From: Aerococcaceae bacterium DSM 111021
GTDB taxonomy: Bacteria; Bacillota; Bacilli; Lactobacillales; Aerococcaceae
Direction: 5' to 3'
Assembly (NCBI GenBank): GCA_020112395.1
Contig: JACCEK010000003.1
Coordinates: 62,001 to 126,000 of the forward strand
Length of the DNA stretch: 64,000 bases
In this document: piece after piece, positions 25,296 to 33,950 of the stretch
Layout of the letters: the number at the start of each line of letters is the position of its first letter
Numbering within the stretch: position 1 is the stretch's first letter
The notes under the pieces: model-generated
The model's database searches: none
What the model saw: only the letters and a program-made list of their open reading frames with translations
What the model was told of the DNA's origin: nothing
Position numbers and translations under genes: made by a program

Positions 25296-26186
25296 TTGGA
25301 AAAAGTGAAATTGGTCATAGCGATGTTAATAGTGGGAACAATTGGGATTTTCGTTCATTATATTCCGCTGCCGTCAGCTGTTATTGCAATGTTTAGAGCA
25401 ATCATTGGGACACTATTCTTATTAGGAGTTATCACTGTAAAGAAAAGTAAAATTAATTGGCCGGCAGTTCGCAAAAATGCAAAGTACTTAATTATTTCTG
25501 GAACGGCGATTGGCTTTAATTGGATTTTCTTGTTTGAAGCTTATCAATATACAAGTGTAGCGGTGGCAACTTTATGTTATTACATGGCACCAGCATTTGT
25601 TATATTACTCGCACCCCTTGTACTAAAGGAAAAGCTGACTGCATTTAATGTCATTTGTACGTTGGCGGCTTTGTTTGGAGCAGTGTTAATTTCGGGAGTA
25701 TTTGGAGGAAGCCATGCAACTTTAGTTGGAGTTGGCTATGGACTCGCTGCAGCGATACTGTATGCATGGATTATGATTTTGAACAAGTTGACAAAAGGCT
25801 TATCTGGTTTAGAGCTTACTTTTTTCCAATTATTAGTATCAGCCTTTGTGATGATCCCGTATGTGCTGATTACTGAAGACTTAGGCGCAGTAAACTTTAC
25901 ACCATCGATTATTTTACTACTCCTTATTGTAGGAATTGTCCATACTGGCTGGGTTTATCAGTTATTCTTCTCAGCTTTGAATCAATTACCAGCTCAAACA
26001 TCGTCATTACTAAGTTACGTCGACCCAGTCACAGCAATTATACTTTCAGCGTTACTTCTCCAACAACCCTTCGGGAGAATTCAAATCATCGGAACAATAT
26101 TTATTTTAGGCTCAGCGATATTGAATGAAGTTTTTAGCTTTAAAAAGCAAGCATCATTAGTAGCAGAAACCGACACCATCATATAA
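25296..26186 (+). CDS. EamA-family (DMT superfamily) transporter
   Basis: The 296-residue protein has ten hydrophobic segments in two EamA repeats (about 1-140 and 145-285). It shows the RAIIGTLFLLGV segment after TM2 and the GWVYQLFFSALNQLPAQTSS and LSYVDPVTAIILSALLLQQP pattern in the second repeat. Members export amino acids, nucleobase-like compounds or other metabolites, and the substrate is unknown. GGAGG lies about 9 bases before a TTG start. A GTG just upstream is out of frame. A terminator follows at 26222. Confidence 0.88.
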   Translation: MEKVKLVIAMLIVGTIGIFVHYIPLPSAVIAMFRAIIGTLFLLGVITVKKSKINWPAVRKNAKYLIISGTAIGFNWIFLFEAYQYTSVAVATLCYYMAPAFVILLAPLVLKEKLTAFNVICTLAALFGAVLISGVFGGSHATLVGVGYGLAAAILYAWIMILNKLTKGLSGLELTFFQLLVSAFVMIPYVLITEDLGAVNFTPSIILLLLIVGIVHTGWVYQLFFSALNQLPAQTSSLLSYVDPVTAIILSALLLQQPFGRIQIIGTIFILGSAILNEVFSFKKQASLVAETDTII

Positions 26187-26221
26187 AACATCTTTTAAAA
26201 TTAAATATAAATGATAAAACG

Positions 26222-26252
26222 ACACTAATAAAGACTATATTAGTGTTTTTTT
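26222..26252 (+). terminator. Terminator after the EamA gene
   Basis: ACACTAATA opposes TATTAGTGT, followed by TTTTTTT. Confidence 0.82.
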
Positions 26253-26283
26253 GTGTTAGTCATATAAATAATAAAGATATAAC

Positions 26284-26312
26284 TTGACTTAATTATTAGA
26301 GAAAGGTAAGAT
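26284..26312 (+). promoter_or_regulatory. Promoter of the histidine operon
   Basis: TTGACT and TAAGAT are separated by 17 bases. The argF transcript uses the same pair of hexamers at the same spacing (39878-39906). Confidence 0.7.
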
Positions 26313-26319
26313 TAATGAA

Positions 26320-26570
26320 AATATAATAATACATGCAAGGAAAAAAGATAGTAATTGTTATGAAAGAGAATTTGCGGTAGCTGAAAAGCAAAGCATAACA
26401 ACCTATTCTGACACATCCTTTGTTAGTGGTATATACCCGGTAGTTCCGTTATAGCTGGAGTTTATTTAAAACTCCCAGAGGCTACTTTTGTGAGATTGTA
26501 GCGAAGTGAAGGTGGAACCGCGTTTCGACGTCCTTTAATCCTAAGTGGATTAGAGGACGTCTTTTTTTAT
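26320..26570 (+). ncRNA. Histidine T-box leader of the his operon
   Basis: The T-box core AAGGTGGAACCGCG (26509-26522) precedes a terminator (GACGTCCTTTAATCC with its complement, 26527-26561, then seven T). On the 3' side of stem I, CTGACACATCC presents CAC (26412-26414) as specifier, a His codon. The operon is therefore expected to open when tRNA-His is uncharged. Confidence 0.93.
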
Positions 26571-26614
26571 ACTCACATTATTATGTATCAGAAAAATGAA
26601 AGTGAGGGTTTTGG

Positions 26615-27418
26615 ATGGAAAACACACCAATACTGAAACAGATTAATTTAGCTAATCAATATTTGAATCTTATTTCTGACGCAGGGTATCAACTCATTGA
26701 CTTAAATATGGTTGAACCTTTTCAAGTTGAAAGTAAAGATTATCATCCTGATAATATCGTTTTTGAACGGAATCAACAGTTGTTCTCGTTACGAAGTGAC
26801 TGGACACGAAGTATTTTGAATTATAATAATGCCTTTCAAATATCTCAACAAAAATTTGGTTACTTTGGGCCTGTTATTCGACAATCTAAGACTTATTATC
26901 AAGCTGGCGTTGAGTTATTTCAACCTAGTATGACAGATATGGTGCAAAGTATAAATTTGCATTTAAGTTTTGTTGAAGCATTACTTGAAACACGATTCAC
27001 TGTGATTGTTGTCAATCATGATCTCTTGCTTGATATGTATATTGAATTACATGAATTATCTGAAGAGGTGAGGGCCTTAGTCATCGATAAAAATTTGTCC
27101 ACATTAAGAGAATTATTAGGCAACGAGCATCCATTTTATCAATTAATGATTCTACCCGTGAGTCAACAGTTTGATCATGTTGATAAGCAGTTTGGAACGA
27201 GCAAACCGATGCAAATGATTCATTCTCTAAAAGAAACACTGCGAACACCTGAGACGCGTTTTATATTAGATTTATCATTCAGATCACCTCAAACTTATTA
27301 CAATGGCTTTTATTTCCAAGCCTTTTTGGGTGAAAACACCCCGGTTCTTTCAGGTGGGCAATATGCGGATGGCGCTTTTGGGATTGGAATCAACTTGTCG
27401 ACGGGAGGCTTATTATGA
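26615..27418 (+). CDS. hisZ: ATP phosphoribosyltransferase regulatory subunit HisZ
   Basis: The 267-residue protein is a HisRS-like paralogue without aminoacylation activity that forms the regulatory part of the short-form ATP phosphoribosyltransferase. It retains the class II synthetase-like core in outline (FSLRSDWTRSI as motif 2-like, YFGPVIRQ, QAGVELFQ) and ends with YYNGFYFQAF and GGQYADGAFGIGI. It is shorter than most HisZ proteins (usually 320-390), mainly for lack of the C-terminal extension. It is first in the operon and overlaps hisG by four bases (ATGA). Its presence matches the short hisG. Confidence 0.9.
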   Translation: MENTPILKQINLANQYLNLISDAGYQLIDLNMVEPFQVESKDYHPDNIVFERNQQLFSLRSDWTRSILNYNNAFQISQQKFGYFGPVIRQSKTYYQAGVELFQPSMTDMVQSINLHLSFVEALLETRFTVIVVNHDLLLDMYIELHELSEEVRALVIDKNLSTLRELLGNEHPFYQLMILPVSQQFDHVDKQFGTSKPMQMIHSLKETLRTPETRFILDLSFRSPQTYYNGFYFQAFLGENTPVLSGGQYADGAFGIGINLSTGGLL

Positions 27419-28023
27419 TCACGGTTGCACTATCTAAAGGACGTCTATTTAAAGATTTTATTGAATTTTTAGAAGCGAGCGATTTAACTCACTATGCGAA
27501 ACCATTACAAGAAAATGGGCGCTATTTATTTAAAATCGTTGACGATGTGAAGTTTATTTTTGCTAAAGGGGCCGACGTTCCGACCTATGTTGAACAAGGT
27601 ATAGCAGACTTAGGGATTGTGGGACAAGATATAATCACTGAAAATCAGTTTAATGTATTGAATGTATCCGGACTTCCATTTGGTAAGTGCCGTTTAGCGA
27701 TTGCTGGGGCTCCGACGTTAAAGCAACATGAGATTAAGACTGTGGCGACAACATTTACAAATATTACGCGCCAATACTTTATTGAACAACGCCAAGATGT
27801 AGAATTAATCCATCTGCATGGATCGGTTGAGTTGGCTCCAATATTAGGCTTAGCCGATGCGATTGTAGATATTGTTCAAACAGGTACAACATTGAAAGTG
27901 AATAACCTTGTTGAACATAATACGATCATGTCGATACATGCCCGACTTATTGCGAATAAGCAGTCGTTCTATACTAAAGAAGATGTAATCTATCAATTTA
28001 TTAAAGAGATTGGGGTGATATAG
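27415..28023 (+). CDS. hisG: ATP phosphoribosyltransferase, short form
   Basis: The 202-residue enzyme catalyses the first step of histidine synthesis, joining ATP and PRPP. It has ITVALSKGRLF at the start, the FAKGADVPTYVEQGIADLGI region and the PRPP-binding ADAIVDIVQTGTTLK near residue 150. It lacks the C-terminal regulatory domain of long HisG, hence its dependence on HisZ. GGAGG precedes the ATG, which overlaps the end of hisZ. Feedback by histidine would act through the HisZ complex. Confidence 0.96.
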   Translation: MITVALSKGRLFKDFIEFLEASDLTHYAKPLQENGRYLFKIVDDVKFIFAKGADVPTYVEQGIADLGIVGQDIITENQFNVLNVSGLPFGKCRLAIAGAPTLKQHEIKTVATTFTNITRQYFIEQRQDVELIHLHGSVELAPILGLADAIVDIVQTGTTLKVNNLVEHNTIMSIHARLIANKQSFYTKEDVIYQFIKEIGVI

Positions 28024-29262
28024 GTGAATGTTCAAGAATTTATTAAAACCTTTCAAAAAAATAAACAAGATACGAATGTAAATCAAATCGTGACGGTTCA
28101 AACGATTATTGATCAAGTGAAAAACCAAGGGGACGAAGCACTATATGGATTAACGAAGCGGTTCGATAAGGTAGATCTAGATACATTAAAAGTTTCACCT
28201 GAACAGATGAAAGCAAGTTGGGAATCGTTAGATAAAGAATTACAAGATGCGTTGATTATTGCTAAAGAGCGAATTGAAGCTTACGAGCGAAAGATAATGT
28301 ATCAAGATCAAATAGGAGAAGAGTTAAGTTATGTCTATCGACCTTTAGAAGGCGTTGGGGTTTATGTACCTGGTGGGACAGCACTGTACCCGTCCAGTGT
28401 TTTAATGACAGTGTTACCAGCTGTTGTAGCCGGTGTAGAAATGATTGTAGTCACAACGCCAGTATATGAGCCAACTAATGTGACATTTGCAGCACTTTAT
28501 TTATGTGGTGTAACTGACCATGTTTATACGGTAGGGGGAGCTCAAGCGATCGCTGCTTTAGCATATGGGACTGAAACGATTCCAAAGGTCGACAAAATTT
28601 GTGGACCCGGAAACATCTACGTGGCGACAGCAAAGCGATTAGTTTTTGGAGATGTCGGTATCGATAGTATTGCTGGACCAAGTGAAATCTTGTTGTATGT
28701 CGACGAAACAATACCGGTAGATGCGGTTGTTTACGATATTTTTGCCCAAGCAGAACATGATAGTAACGCGCGAACATTTCTATTATGTGAGTCACAAGTC
28801 TTAAGTGACCGAATTAAAACTCGAATGCAAGACTTAATAGACGAACAAGAGCGAAGCAACATTATTAAAGAATCAATCGCGACTAACCATTATTCAATTG
28901 TTGACCAAAAAGAACAGTTAATTGACGTTATCAATTATATTGGGGCAGAACATGTTTCAATTCAACATAGTGATCAAGATGCGATTGTTGAAGCGGTTAA
29001 TTATGCGGGAGCTGTATTTAAAGGCTTCTATTCTATGGAAGCAATCGGCGACTACGTGGCTGGGCCATCACATGTTTTGCCAACCAATCAAAATGCGCGC
29101 TTCAGTCATGGATTGAATGTGAATGATTACCGTACGAGTCACGCCATTATTGCGATAAAAGAAGAAACCTTTAATGAGATAGCTCCAGCAGCCGAAAAAA
29201 TGGCTCAAAGTGAAAATTTATATTGTCATAAGCGTTCTATATCGATAAGGAGGGATGTTTAA
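28024..29262 (+). CDS. hisD: Histidinol dehydrogenase
   Basis: The 412-residue NAD-dependent enzyme oxidises histidinol to histidine in two steps. Clear motifs are GVYVPGGTALYPSSVLM, VGGAQAIAALAYGT, KICGPGNIYVATAKR, AGPSEILLYVDE and AEHDSNA, with the zinc-binding Gln/His/Asp region. The start is GTG at 28024, immediately after the hisG stop, with a G-rich site upstream. It overlaps hisC by one base. Confidence 0.96.
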   Translation: MNVQEFIKTFQKNKQDTNVNQIVTVQTIIDQVKNQGDEALYGLTKRFDKVDLDTLKVSPEQMKASWESLDKELQDALIIAKERIEAYERKIMYQDQIGEELSYVYRPLEGVGVYVPGGTALYPSSVLMTVLPAVVAGVEMIVVTTPVYEPTNVTFAALYLCGVTDHVYTVGGAQAIAALAYGTETIPKVDKICGPGNIYVATAKRLVFGDVGIDSIAGPSEILLYVDETIPVDAVVYDIFAQAEHDSNARTFLLCESQVLSDRIKTRMQDLIDEQERSNIIKESIATNHYSIVDQKEQLIDVINYIGAEHVSIQHSDQDAIVEAVNYAGAVFKGFYSMEAIGDYVAGPSHVLPTNQNARFSHGLNVNDYRTSHAIIAIKEETFNEIAPAAEKMAQSENLYCHKRSISIRRDV

Positions 29263-30251
29263 TGTCTATTTTTATCAATCGAAATATAAGTCCAAAGCGA
29301 CCTTTAAGTGATGAGCAATTAGTTGAAGTAGTCAAGCAAACGCCACTTCATCAATATCCGGATCAAGAATTAAACCGGTTCAAAGAATTGTATGCGAGTT
29401 ATCATTCACTCAATACAGCTGAGCTTGAGTTGGCTAATGGTTCCGATGAATGGTTGCAAAAACTAATGATTCAGTTTGGTCAAGAAGGTGTGTTGACTGT
29501 GAGCCCTGATTTCTTTATGTATGAAGATTATGCTAGACAAATTAAACGACCATTTTGGCGAGTAGAGAGTGATGAGCAGTTTGAATTTGACTTAGACAAT
29601 GTTCTAAGAGATATTCAAAAACGACGTCCATCTTTAATGATTATCTCAAACCCACAAAACCCAACTGGCATTCAATTTGGTGAAGAATTCTTGCAAGACA
29701 TTGCCGATGCGATGGAAGCTATTGGAGGCTATTTCGTTATAGATGAAGCATATATTGAGTTTGGCGACGAGTATAAACGACCAGATAACAGCAACGTTAT
29801 TATCGTCCGGACTTTGAGTAAGATTTATGGATTGGCGGGTTTAAGAATTGGGGTAGCCATTGCGAAAGGGAAGACCTTTGAAACATTAGTTGAAATTAAT
29901 CACCCGTATCCCATTAACAATCTAGCCTTGAATATTGCTAATGAATTATTCTCAAATGTTGAGCAATTAGATGAATGGGTGGCTTATCAAAAAGAGTGCC
30001 AACAAGCATTAATCGCAAGCTTTGAGACAGTAAGTGATGTGATGACGGTCAAGCCAACTAAAGCCAATTTTGTCTTAACTTATGGTGACAAGGCAAAGGA
30101 CTTGAGTGAATTCTTAAGTGAAGCCGGATTTATAGCAAGAACGTATGATGCACCCAACTTAAAAGACGTTGTCCGCTATTCGATATTAGAATTGGGCCAC
30201 TACGAGAAGTTCAATCAGTTATTAAAGACTTGGAGGAAGCAAATTGATTAA
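29262..30251 (+). CDS. hisC: Histidinol-phosphate aminotransferase
   Basis: The 329-residue class I/II PLP aminotransferase makes histidinol phosphate from imidazole acetol phosphate and glutamate. Visible are ELANGSDEWLQKLM, ISNPQNPTGIQF with the conserved Asn, DEAYIEF, and VRTLSKIYGLAGLRIG with the PLP Lys. Its place between hisD and hisB supports the assignment over other aminotransferases. It is shorter than the usual 350-360. AAGGAGGG precedes the ATG. Confidence 0.93.
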   Translation: MSIFINRNISPKRPLSDEQLVEVVKQTPLHQYPDQELNRFKELYASYHSLNTAELELANGSDEWLQKLMIQFGQEGVLTVSPDFFMYEDYARQIKRPFWRVESDEQFEFDLDNVLRDIQKRRPSLMIISNPQNPTGIQFGEEFLQDIADAMEAIGGYFVIDEAYIEFGDEYKRPDNSNVIIVRTLSKIYGLAGLRIGVAIAKGKTFETLVEINHPYPINNLALNIANELFSNVEQLDEWVAYQKECQQALIASFETVSDVMTVKPTKANFVLTYGDKAKDLSEFLSEAGFIARTYDAPNLKDVVRYSILELGHYEKFNQLLKTWRKQID

Positions 30252-30828
30252 AAAAGAACGAAATACATTAGAAACTCAAATCAAATTGGAACTCGCTCAA
30301 TCTCTTTCTGAAGGGGAAGAGGATAAAGGGATTCAAACAGGCGTAGGATTCTTAGACCATATGTTAACACTTTTTAAGTTTCACTCAAAGTTGCATATAA
30401 GTGTAGAAGCTAATGGAGATACAGAAGTAGACGATCACCATACGGTTGAGGATATCGGGATTTTATTAGGTGAAGCCATTCGAGATTATTACCAAGCATT
30501 AGAGAGTTACCAACGTTATGGGTCATTTTACTTGCCAATGGATGAATCCTTAGCTCGTGTTGTTTTAGATTTATCAGGTCGTCCGCATCTTAACTTTAAT
30601 GCTGCACTATCAAAAGAAAAAGTGGGTACATTTGATACAGAGTTAGTTGAGGAATTCTTTAATGGGGTTGCGATGAACGCACGCATGACTTTACACATTG
30701 ATTTATTGAAAGGCGGCAACACACACCACGAGATTGAAGCTATATTTAAAGGTTTTGGCCGAGCTTTAAAAATAGCACTTGAGAAAACCAATACCGGTGT
30801 ACCTTCATCTAAAGGACTTATAGCATAA
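30244..30828 (+). CDS. hisB: Imidazoleglycerol-phosphate dehydratase
   Basis: The 194-residue enzyme dehydrates imidazole glycerol phosphate. GVGFLDHMLTLF, the metal-binding DDHHTVEDIGI and the second His cluster GGNTHHEIEAIFKG are present, and MDESLARVVLDLSGRP lies between. It is the single-function form with no phosphatase domain. The phosphatase is the PHP enzyme at the operon's end. The start is TTG at 30244 with GGAGG upstream, overlapping hisC by 8 bases. Only 13 bases separate it from hisA, leaving no room for hisH, which often lies here. Confidence 0.95.
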   Translation: MIKKERNTLETQIKLELAQSLSEGEEDKGIQTGVGFLDHMLTLFKFHSKLHISVEANGDTEVDDHHTVEDIGILLGEAIRDYYQALESYQRYGSFYLPMDESLARVVLDLSGRPHLNFNAALSKEKVGTFDTELVEEFFNGVAMNARMTLHIDLLKGGNTHHEIEAIFKGFGRALKIALEKTNTGVPSSKGLIA

Positions 30829-30841
30829 AGGAGAAATAAGA

Positions 30842-31543
30842 ATGAAAATTATTCCTGCAATTGATTTAATTGATGGGCAAAGTGTACGACTGACTCAAGG
30901 AGATTACAGCGAGAAGATGATTATGCCAAAAACACCTCAAGAAGCGGTTGAATACTATAGTCAATTTCCTCAAGTTGAAAGAATTCATGTTGTTGATTTA
31001 ATCGGAGCAGCAGAGCAAAAAGCGGTTGAAACATCGATGATAGGAGAGTTAAAGAAGTTAACAGATTTACCATTAGAACTTGGCGGTGGTTTACGCTCAC
31101 TAAAAGTAATCCAAGATTATGATGAATTAGGCATTGATTACTTTATTCTAGGATCAAGGGCAATTATGGATGTGCCTTGGCTGAAGAAAATTGTCGCTCA
31201 CTATCCTGGACGTATTTTTGTTGGGATTGATGCACGCGAGGAAGACATCTATGTTAATGGATGGAAAGAGAAAAGCGGGCGTCAAATTGTGGAATATGTT
31301 GAAGCCATTGAAGATTTGGACATTGCTGGAATTATCTATACAGATATCAATCGTGACGGAATGGAGCAAGGTCCAAACGTTGAACGAACTGCGAAGCTCA
31401 ACCAATCGACACGCCATCTTGTTGTAGCAAGTGGTGGTGTAAGGGGACAAGTAGATTTGTCAGAGTTGGAAGAAGCCGGAGTAACTGAAGCGATCGTCGG
31501 AAAAGCGGCGCAGAATGATGATTTCTGGAAAGGACTCAACTAA
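30842..31543 (+). CDS. hisA: ProFAR isomerase (HisA)
   Basis: The 233-residue (beta/alpha)8 enzyme isomerises the ProFAR intermediate. It begins MKIIPAIDLIDGQSVRLTQG with the catalytic Asp8, and contains LPLELGGGLRS, the central YTDINRDGMEQG with the second catalytic Asp, and VVASGGVRG for phosphate binding. AAGGAG precedes the ATG. The stop is followed after one base by hisF. Confidence 0.95.
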   Translation: MKIIPAIDLIDGQSVRLTQGDYSEKMIMPKTPQEAVEYYSQFPQVERIHVVDLIGAAEQKAVETSMIGELKKLTDLPLELGGGLRSLKVIQDYDELGIDYFILGSRAIMDVPWLKKIVAHYPGRIFVGIDAREEDIYVNGWKEKSGRQIVEYVEAIEDLDIAGIIYTDINRDGMEQGPNVERTAKLNQSTRHLVVASGGVRGQVDLSELEEAGVTEAIVGKAAQNDDFWKGLN

Positions 31544-31544
31544 T

Positions 31545-32303
31545 ATGAAAAAAATAATACCATGTTTAGATACTCGCAATGGACGATTAGTAAAAGGCGT
31601 TAACTTTGAGAATGTAAAAGAATTGGGTGACCCTATAGAATTCGCCCAAAAATACGACCAACAAGGAGCAGATGAACTCGTTGTGTTAGATATAACGAAA
31701 ACAACCGACGGACATCAACTCCGAACGCAAATGATTCAAGATATAGTCAGTAATATTTCCATTCCTTTAACAGTTGGCGGGGGTATTGCTAGCTTAGAAG
31801 ATATTAAAGACGCTATTCAAGCGGGTGCCAGCGCAGTAGGAATAAATTCCGCGGCGGTTAGGAACCCAGAGTTAATTAATGAAGCATCAAAAGAATTTGG
31901 TTTTGAAAGTATCGTTATAGCGGTTGATGTGGCTTACGTTAATGACAAAGAAGACTACTTTGTCTATACGCAAGCAGGCCAAAAGCAAGAACCTATCCGT
32001 GCATTCGAGTGGTTAGAAGAGTGCCAACAACGGGGGGCAGGTCGATTGTTAATTACAAGTATTGACCATGATGGTGTCAAAGGCGGGTTCGATATACCAT
32101 TTCTTAAACGAGCCGCCCAACTCGTTGATATACCTATTATAGCAAGTGGGGGAGCAGGTAGTAGTCAGCATTTTATTGAATTATTTAACGAAACGAATGT
32201 TGAATCGGGCTTAGCTGCTTCGATATTCCATCAAAATGAAGTGGGTATCAAAGAATTAAAACAAGCCATTCAAACAGAAGGGATTGAGATTCAAATTGAC
32301 TGA
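31545..32303 (+). CDS. hisF: Imidazole glycerol phosphate synthase, cyclase subunit HisF
   Basis: The 252-residue barrel enzyme begins MKKIIPCLDTRNGRLVKGVN, with the catalytic Asp near residue 9-11, and shows VGGGIASLEDI, ITSIDHDGVKGGFD (second catalytic Asp) and IIASGGAGSSQHF. It makes IGP and AICAR from PRFAR using ammonia that normally comes from the glutaminase HisH, which is missing from this operon. The ATG at 31545 fits the family. A longer in-frame start at 31515 lies within hisA. Confidence 0.95.
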   Translation: MKKIIPCLDTRNGRLVKGVNFENVKELGDPIEFAQKYDQQGADELVVLDITKTTDGHQLRTQMIQDIVSNISIPLTVGGGIASLEDIKDAIQAGASAVGINSAAVRNPELINEASKEFGFESIVIAVDVAYVNDKEDYFVYTQAGQKQEPIRAFEWLEECQQRGAGRLLITSIDHDGVKGGFDIPFLKRAAQLVDIPIIASGGAGSSQHFIELFNETNVESGLAASIFHQNEVGIKELKQAIQTEGIEIQID

Positions 32304-32922
32304 AATCAATTTCAATAAAGGGGACGGTTTAGTTCCAGCGATATTGCAACATTACCGAACAGGGCAAGTATTAATGCTTGGCTATATGAATCAAGAAGCC
32401 TATGACCAGACTCGAGAAGATGGCGTTGCTTGGTTCTATTCCCGTTCAAAAGCACGCCTTTGGAAAAAAGGAGAATCGAGTGGTAACGTACAAAAAGTTA
32501 TAGATATAGTACTAGATTGTGACCAAGATACGGTTTTACTTCAAGTGGATCCAGTAGGGCCAACGTGTCATACTGGCCAGACAAGTTGCTTTGGGGAAGA
32601 GAATTTTACCCTTGCGACTTTGGAAGAAACTATCTCAGACAAGATTGCAAACCCTCAAGAAGGCTCATATACTAAATATTTGATGGATGAAGGACAAGAT
32701 AAAATCCTCAAAAAATGCGGAGAAGAGATGACTGAAGTGCTGATTGCGTCAAAAAATAATGACAAAGAAGAGTTAATTAATGAATCGAGTGATTTATTTT
32801 ATCATTTAATCGTGCTACTCCAAAAAAAAGGTGTCAGTTTAGCAGATGTAGAGGCTCAATTAAAGGAGCGTCACGGAGTTAAACAAACATACTCAGTGCG
32901 AGATGAAATTGATGAATGGTAG
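32296..32922 (+). CDS. hisIE: Bifunctional phosphoribosyl-AMP cyclohydrolase / phosphoribosyl-ATP pyrophosphatase
   Basis: The 208-residue fusion has the HisI domain first (NFNKGDGLVPAIL, LMLGYMNQEAY, SRSKARLWKKGESSGN, zinc-binding DCDQDT and PTCHTGQTSCF). The HisE domain runs from about residue 105 (LEETISDKIANPQEGSYTKY, KKCGEEMTEVLIASK, LINESSDLFYHL). It performs steps two and three of the pathway. Two TTG codons are possible starts (32284 and 32296), neither with a fine ribosome site. The second gives the usual short lead before the NKGDGL motif. The gene overlaps the end of hisF and is probably coupled to it. Confidence 0.93.
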   Translation: MTEINFNKGDGLVPAILQHYRTGQVLMLGYMNQEAYDQTREDGVAWFYSRSKARLWKKGESSGNVQKVIDIVLDCDQDTVLLQVDPVGPTCHTGQTSCFGEENFTLATLEETISDKIANPQEGSYTKYLMDEGQDKILKKCGEEMTEVLIASKNNDKEELINESSDLFYHLIVLLQKKGVSLADVEAQLKERHGVKQTYSVRDEIDEW

Positions 32923-32935
32923 AGGAGGAAGTGAC

Positions 32936-33748
32936 GTGTACTTTTACGATCAGCATTGCCATACACACTTATCTTTCGATAGTGAAGAGCAACCAGAAAA
33001 CTATATCGCCCTAGGTCAGAACGTTTTAACACTGACTGAACATCTGGATTTGGAAAACCCTGTGAATAATGGGCGAGATGATATACCGAATTTTGACCAA
33101 ATGGTTGCTTGGCAAAAGAATATGAAGGAAGACGATGTTCGTTTGTTACTCGGTGTAGAAGTTGGTTATGTGCCTGGACAAAAAGAGCGGCTCAACGAAA
33201 TTTTAACAAGGTATGATTTTGATATTAAACTATTAAGTTGCCACCAAAATCGTGTATATGATTACATGGATACTGAGTCAACGAATCCAAAGGTCGAAGC
33301 AGGTTTGGTTATGATGGACAACTATGTTGATCAATTACTGGAAGCTGTCACAGAATTTACAGATGTTCAAATTATGACTCACTTTGATTATGGCTTTAGA
33401 GTTCATGATGTAAGTCTAGACACAATCAAGAAGAAGTATACAGAGAAGTTTGTTGCGATTTTTGAACAATTGGTTAAACATGATATTGCATTCGAGTTGA
33501 ATAGTAAAAGTATTGTAAAATACGACAAAATTGAACTCTACAAATGGGCCATACCACTTTACCAATCTGTAGGAGGAAAGTTATTTACACTCGGATCAGA
33601 TGCACACAATGCAAGTGAATATATGCTTGGATTTGATGAGCTGCGAGCACTATTGAAACGGTATAACGTTCATGAAGTTGCGTTATTTGAAAAAAACAAA
33701 ATGAACTTGGTTGAGTTAGATGAGTTACAATTTATAAATGCTAAATAA
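32936..33748 (+). CDS. hisK: Histidinol-phosphatase, PHP family (HisK/HisJ)
   Basis: The 270-residue PHP-domain phosphatase has the metal-binding signature DQHCHTHLSFDSEE at its start, TEHLDLENP, GVEVGYVPG, LLSCHQN and the final LGSDAHNASE. It removes phosphate from histidinol phosphate, the activity that HisB-NT supplies in enterobacteria. GGAGG lies 7 bases before GTG at 32936, which directly gives MYFYDQHCHTH. The longer in-frame start at 32903 lies within hisIE. The gene closes the operon, with a terminator at 33747. Confidence 0.92.
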   Translation: MYFYDQHCHTHLSFDSEEQPENYIALGQNVLTLTEHLDLENPVNNGRDDIPNFDQMVAWQKNMKEDDVRLLLGVEVGYVPGQKERLNEILTRYDFDIKLLSCHQNRVYDYMDTESTNPKVEAGLVMMDNYVDQLLEAVTEFTDVQIMTHFDYGFRVHDVSLDTIKKKYTEKFVAIFEQLVKHDIAFELNSKSIVKYDKIELYKWAIPLYQSVGGKLFTLGSDAHNASEYMLGFDELRALLKRYNVHEVALFEKNKMNLVELDELQFINAK

Positions 33749-33793
33749 AACAGATGCTTCCTTAGATTTTAAGTAAGGAAGCATCTGTTTTTG
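33747..33793 (+). terminator. Terminator of the his operon
   Basis: AAAACAGATGCTTCCTTA pairs with TAAGGAAGCATCTGTTTT and leads into a T run. Confidence 0.92.
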
Positions 33794-33827
33794 TGTTTGA
33801 ATTTTGAATGTGAGTGAGAATTCGCTT

Positions 33828-33943
33828 TGCGGGTTGTCGTGGGAATCACGATAACCCGCAAATCGGTTACCGGGTCGTCGTAAAATTGACGATAACCCGC
33901 AAATCGGTTAGCGGATCGTCGTGGGAATCACGACAACCCGTAA
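33828..33943. repeat. Three stem-loops in 41-bp tandem between converging his and arg operons
   Basis: Hairpins at 33828-33860, 33871-33899 and 33912-33940 share the form CGGGTTGTCGTG - loop - CACGATAACCCG and are separated by CAAATCGGTTA. In the middle copy the loop-side bases differ (GTAAAATTGAC) but still pair, a compensated change. The period is exactly 41 bp. No T run follows, so these are not ordinary terminators. Confidence 0.92.
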
Positions 33944-33950
33944 GCAAACT

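Noticed and set aside
31154-31539. Frames antisense and out of phase within hisA
   Set aside because: hisA has intact catalytic motifs along its whole length. These frames have no ribosome sites.
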